From assembly GCA_015501055.1 (NCBI GenBank), contig JADNYV010000135.1, positions 36,639 through 100,638 on the forward strand: DNA of 64,000 bases, read 5' to 3'. Positions 59,500 through 64,000 of this stretch are shown in pieces (within the stretch, counting starts at the first letter, position 1; every line of letters begins with the position of its first letter). Position numbers and translations under genes: made by a program. The notes below the pieces were generated by a model. The model did not search any database. It was not told the DNA's origin and worked only from the letters and a program-made list of their open reading frames with translations. Origin of the DNA: Mucidula mucida. Taxonomy: Eukaryota > Basidiomycota > Agaricomycetes > Agaricales > Physalacriaceae.

Positions 59500-59920
59500 T
59501 GGAGCTCGTTGGCTTCCGCAAAGATGTATAAGCAAGCGTGTTTCTCCTTGAGTGCTCAAAGAGGGTGCAAAAGTCGCCTCTGGGCACGTATTCCATGGCA
59601 AATTGCAGGTACTGAAAGGCATAGAGCAGCTGGACAAGCCAGGTTGCGGTAAGGATATTGTGTTTAACAAGGACATGGTGAATCTAGGCAGCAATGAGCT
59701 GAAGGAATGAAAGAAAATAGAATTCTCACCTTGTCCATCTTGTGTTTCCACAACTTCTTGTCTCTAACTCGCGGGCCAGAAAAACTGCGGCATATCCTCC
59801 TTGTGCAATAATGTGAAACTGGCAAATATACTGGATGTTTGACCACAGTAAGAATTCTATTTTTGTGCGTATCTTTACTGGTAGCAGTGTTCTGGTTGAG
59901 CTTGCAAGCGGCAAGACATC
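59500..59920 (-). pseudogene. NDR-family kinase fragment (Sid2/Dbf2-like)
   Basis: The minus strand gives CQFHIIAQGGYAAVFLAREL, matching the glycine-rich loop of Sid2/Dbf2 kinases (GQGGYG.VFLAR). After frame changes it gives WLVQLLYAFQYLQFAMEYVP and RGDFCTLFEH, matching 'LLYAFQD...LAMEFVPGGDFRTLL'. Only the N-lobe remains and stops separate the pieces. Confidence 0.62.
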
Positions 59921-61537
59921 CTAGGGTTTAGAAGTAATACTAAAGGCAATCTGCAAGTTATTAGCGGAGTTTTGGGGAGCGAGGAGCAAATATGACTCAC
60001 AAAGCTGGGTTATTGTTGCTTTACGCTTCACCTGCGCTTTCAAATGCCTCGCGCTCCTCTTGAGTGTCCTTGCCGTCTGCATGTTAATATTATTTGCGAG
60101 TCAGACCCTTGGCGGTGGTTATATGGATTTTGGCATATTCAGCGGTGTTTGCAGTACATTATTGGAAGAGTCCCGTTGAATTGAAAGCCCAGCTGGATTC
60201 CTTGACATTGAAGAGCACGACAGAATATATACAAAGAGACAGTGAATTGATGGTGGCAGGAGGAAACACAGGCAACCATTGTATGGCCCTGTTTGGCAGT
60301 TGTGTTGAACTCAGAATTCAGGGAGTCTCTTTGTCCGCTAATGTTTGTGTTGCACTGTCTGGTTTAATGCTACCACTTTTGTTCTGCACTGCCTTCCTCC
60401 CTCACTAGTTTGCTCTTATGTGAGGCACTGATAGGACATTGTAGTACATTATTCAAACTTAATCTGCATCCAAATTGACATATATGTAGAGCATACGTTT
60501 GAATGTCAATCTTATCTGGGTTTATTCTTTTTTGATCTACACGCACCACCATCACCTTGACTTGTGAAATCTAAATCAAGGTTGGGGTAGATACAATAAA
60601 GGCTGGAAGAACACCTTCCCCGCACTCTCACTGCGGAGGACGGACCCGTGACATCTGGCCACTAATTTCTATTGCCATATGGGTATGATTGACACGTAGA
60701 TTGTGGACTTAATGTGGACCTTCCATTGTTTGACAATATTATTGTTCAACAATGCACAAAATGTAGACGCTTCAGAGCTTTACATTGGCTATCTTAGCTA
60801 TATAATGTGCATCACGAGCTCATTCTTCTACTACACCCATCATTCCTCTTATTGACCAGCTCTCTCTGCTATTTATCAACACTTATTGTTGGATCTTAGA
60901 GGGTTGAACAAGGAGGAGAAACTGCACACAGTGTATAGACCAAAGTACGTAGTATATATACTGTAAATAATGCATGTATCTAAAGAGGAACTTGGGAATA
61001 ATGAGAACTATGATACATACAAATAAGTCAGTAAGTGGTGTTGGTGGAAACAGTAGCGGGTTGGTAGATACAGAAGCAGTTTGGTAAGTAAAGCAGCAGG
61101 TTTGTCAAGTAAGAAATAGCAAGAAGTCTGGCTTGTTATTCAACACTTATCATCATTATGAACTTGCAGGTCCTCAATAACATGTTTGTTTTTCTCTCTT
61201 CTTTGTATTTGCAGTATTGTGTTAACTTTGATTTAGTACCTACAAGTGCCCTGCTTAAGGCCCCACAGCCTACATCAAAAACATTCTTGTTGACGATGTC
61301 ATTAAAGAGATCCTCAAAACCATTGTTTACAGCGGTTCTGTCAGCCCTTTCACTGTATTGCAAGTGTGCTCTCAATGGCGGGATTTTGCCCACCACAACT
61401 CCACACTATGGTCTAACATATGCATCTCAGAGGCCTGTATAAACCAAAACCTCCTCGCACCTGTGCTTGTTGTTACGCAACCTCAAAGGATTGGCAGGCC
61501 TTTAATTACCTACCCAAGCGCATTTCCCCAAATCTAA
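59921..61537. other. A+T-rich stretch without a recognised gene
   Basis: Frames at 60094-60408 (+) and 61158-61442 (+) are the longest; neither shows a known motif. The composition resembles the neighbouring relics, so it is likely decayed sequence. Confidence 0.35.
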
Positions 61538-62274
61538 ATGATACTAGAACGTTCCCACACACAGGTCCTTGATGTGTTCATCATCATACCTCCTTCCTCT
61601 CCCAAATCATACTGGAACTTCAACCACACCCAGATGCTCGCTGCGCTCCTCAAGCACCACATCCGCTGTTTCCGCACTCTATACCTCCAAAGCGGTGGCT
61701 GGCAACACCACACTCTGATCCTTGATATCCTCTGCAACCACACACTCTCAAACCTTATTGATCTTGGTATTTTAAGATGATACCGCATGCGGCAGGAGCT
61801 TAATACACACTTTGACAGCTCAACATATATGGTGCTGGCGTGTGCTGTGCCTAGTACATGGTTCTCTTTTGCGCGTAATGTGGCAGAGGAAGTCTTCCAA
61901 ATCTGAAGAGGATCACATTGACGGAGAGCTATTAGGATTGGAGGCGTTTCTTTGGGCAGAACCTTGTGAGCATTACAATTGTGAAGTTGCTGTTGAGTGC
62001 GTGTCCAAGTATGGTGCAGCTGCAGCGGGTGTTGGAGATGAGCAGTGTAACAGTGACGAAGCTAGACTTGTTGCCGTACATGGGAAAGAGCGATGGGTTG
62101 CCGCCTGTAATACTTGGCAACTTGCTGCACTTGAGGCTGCAGTATACAATGCTAATTGAGCTTGAGGTATTACAATCCAACTTCTGTGTGCCCACTCTGA
62201 AGCGACTCTTTATTATCAATATTAACATGCAAAATCCAAAAGCCGCCACAGAATTCCTCAGCTACTCGATGTAA
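61538..62274 (+). pseudogene. F-box/LRR-like protein fragment
   Basis: Leucine-rich segments occur in two frames: YWNFNHTQMLAALLKHHIRC then FRTLYLQSGGWQHHTLILDI, and later LLLSACPSMVQLQRVLEMSS, LPPVILGNLLHLRLQYTMLI and FCVPTLKRLFIININMQNPK. The pattern is like the C-terminal part of Agaricomycete F-box proteins, but no F-box is visible and frame changes and stops interrupt it. Confidence 0.4.
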
Positions 62275-62599
62275 ACGCGGATTCCGAGGGTAGGGAGCGT
62301 TTTCAGAGGCCTCTGCACACTCCACACCCCTCCTTACCCCTTTACCCAACTTCCTACTCAAGGGAGTTCAATGAGACAGCTTAAATCAAGTCAAACACTC
62401 ATTTCACTCTAAAGCTGGATCATGTTCGCTCTCTGCTGCTCCTACTGCAGCCAGCCCACTCTCTGGGCTCTTCCTGGACTTACCCAGCCTGTGTCTGGTG
62501 TTGTAGTAACAACAGAGGCCACTCACAGGGCGCCCTGGGAGGTTTAAGCAAGAGTTCACACACTCTGCCTCTTTGTCTCTTACCATCATCATCTCACAG

Positions 62600-63460
62600 A
62601 GACAAGCAGTTTGTGATTCCTCCAGTCCTCTTGCTCAGGACTGATGCCATACACCTCTAGAGCACTGTCTGAAGCCGCCTACCCAGCCCAAAACCAGTCC
62701 AGACAGGTCCAAAGTGCCCATTTTGAGGGAATTCGCACTTTTGCTCTCCCAGGCAAGCACCACTCGCTCTACTCGGTCCTCCTGCTCAGGACTGATGTAC
62801 TGGCACCCTAGAACCCTATTGGAAGTGTCCGCTCCGGCCCCAGAGCGCTAGCGCTCCCGCTGCTCTCCCTGCTTCCAGTATGTGCCAATGTCTCACATCC
62901 AGCTCTTCAGAGCTGATGCCCATTTTGTGCCCAGATACCCATTCCTTTCCAAAGGACTCCTTCTCAAGGACATTCTGTGGGCTATCTGGTCACAGGTGCG
63001 CTCTCTGCACCCTCTCACTCCCCTCCAGCTAACCTGTGTTATCTGGTCACAGTTACCTCCGCATTTTTGCGTCCTTTCCCTGTGGCTACACCACACATCC
63101 CTCTCCAAGCGGCTCACCACCGCTTATCGAGCTCATTACTCCGCTCAGCGTGCTATACCTCCCTGGACTTGGTATCCTCCTTGTACTTCCTTGTCATTGT
63201 CGATCAGTGGTACAGCTCAACCTGTGCTTGCGACCGCGTTCAACACCCGGTTGTACAGCGTGTGCCTGACTCCTACCAAGGAGTGTAAATCAGGGCGCTG
63301 ATTGATAGACGAGTTCGCTCTCTGAGTGCGCCGTAACACATTCGCTCTCTGAGTGTTCGATAGGCTTGGTTAAGGATCGGTCGGTACCCAGCTCAGGCGC
63401 CCTCTATTCGCTTACAACCTGGGTGTTCTCTTTGCGAGGGCATTCGCGTTCTGAGTGTTA
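62600..63460. repeat. Degenerate repeated motifs upstream of the right-edge ORF
   Basis: GCTCAGGACTGATG appears near 62634 and 62792, TATCTGGTCACAG at 62983 and 63040, and TTCGCTCTCTGAGTG at 63314 and 63341 with a variant at 63443. Such nested short repeats upstream of an ORF resemble a retroelement LTR or leader, but no matched LTR pair is available in the window. Confidence 0.4.
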
Positions 63461-63554
63461 GACTGGCCAAAAGGCAGCAAGAGGGCGAGAAGCCTGCGCA
63501 GACAGCCTTAGGTGCACATTCTGCTGACAACGTTCCTGAACCAGGAAGCGGATC

Positions 63555-64000
63555 ATGTCTGATGTTGACGAGCTCGATGGTATCTCTCGCAATCATTCAC
63601 CTCCTCGCCCCCATTCGCCCTATGATCAGGATCCAGACGAGCGCGAAGCGATTCGCTTGCGCGCTGAGCAGCTTCCGGACCTCGTCAAGCGGTTTGTGGA
63701 TGGGTCAATCAAATCCCAAGGCGAGTTCTTGCAGCTTGCCCGCAAAACCGGCGCGTCTGCTGGCGAAATGGATGACTATGGTCGAACAAGTCGCCCAAAT
63801 CATTGAACAGCGCAAGAAGCCGGACAAGGCTCCCGAGCACGATAGGACTCCTGAGCGCGATGCTACATTCCAACGAGAGCTGGATGAAGAGGCGCGAAGG
63901 CGTGCCGTTGAAGAGGCCCGCGTTGCAGCGCAGCTCGATGCTGCGCGGGCCCGTGGCTGTCCGTTAGCTTCGTTGCTCTTGGCTCGGGCAGAGTCTATCC
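63555..64000 (+). CDS. Unidentified coiled-coil ORF, cut by the window edge
   Basis: ATG at 63555 opens MSDVDELDGISRNHSPPRPH, an acidic, disordered start, then LRAEQLPDLVKRFVDGSIKS. Near 63775 the frame shifts by one base, and the other frame stays open to the window end: VEQVAQIIEQRKKPDKAPEH, FQRELDEEARRRAVEEARVA, a strongly charged coiled coil. It could be the gag-like 5' part of a retroelement, given the repeats in front of it, but no zinc knuckle or protease is in view. Confidence 0.4.

Noticed and set aside
62983..63457. CRISPR-like spacing of short repeats
   Set aside because: Unequal spacing, two or three copies only, and a eukaryotic genome.

Overview
The window is nuclear DNA of a mushroom-forming basidiomycete (Agaricomycetes). 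Genes are split by many 43-70 nt GT-AG introns with CTAAC-like branch sites. The gene families (DUF6535, DUF6699, F-box, FunK1-type kinases, Plavaka transposase) are typical of that class. Exon models were read by eye from splice signals and family knowledge, so boundaries are approximate unless given exactly. No RNA genes or CRISPR arrays were recognised.

Left part (1-25 kb), mostly live genes: a divergent pair of FAD-dependent amine/amino-acid oxidoreductase and Dal5-type permease; an F-box gene with a frame break; a DUF6699 protein; an 82-bp tandem repeat; a long gene of unknown function (8170-12893) with a possible 2OG-Fe(II) dioxygenase-like core, two in-frame stops and two inserted MITEs; a secreted class C beta-lactamase-type hydrolase with a GC-AG intron; an intact APC amino-acid transporter; a conserved fungal protein of unknown function; and a DUF6535 membrane protein.

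Middle (25.2-31.8 kb): an apparently whole Plavaka (CACTA-like) DNA transposon with imperfect terminal inverted repeats, a plus-strand transposase and a divergent minus-strand accessory gene. Both genes carry nonsense codons best explained by C-to-T changes.

Right part (32-64 kb), a mixture of housekeeping genes and decayed sequence: a rhodanese plus tyrosine-phosphatase gene full of frameshifts; an aldo/keto reductase; a dead inverted paralogue of the APC transporter; a long-inverted-repeat element; several decayed kinase-like genes; an 858-bp hAT element with 8-bp target duplications; a short predicted membrane protein; a UBE2W-type E2 enzyme; V-ATPase subunit c with a 13-nt microexon; mitochondrial ribosomal protein uL6m; and relics of a group III hybrid histidine kinase, an NDR kinase and an F-box/LRR-like gene. 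An unidentified coiled-coil ORF runs off the right edge.

Four nearly identical 244-bp MITEs flanked by TA lie at 12.0, 12.5, 43.7 and 47.5 kb. At least three sit inside coding exons. The strongest leads are the pair of opposite-facing MITEs in one exon of the unknown gene, where a spliced-intron reading is possible for both, the two-gene Plavaka element, and the C-to-T nonsense pattern shared by it and the unknown gene.
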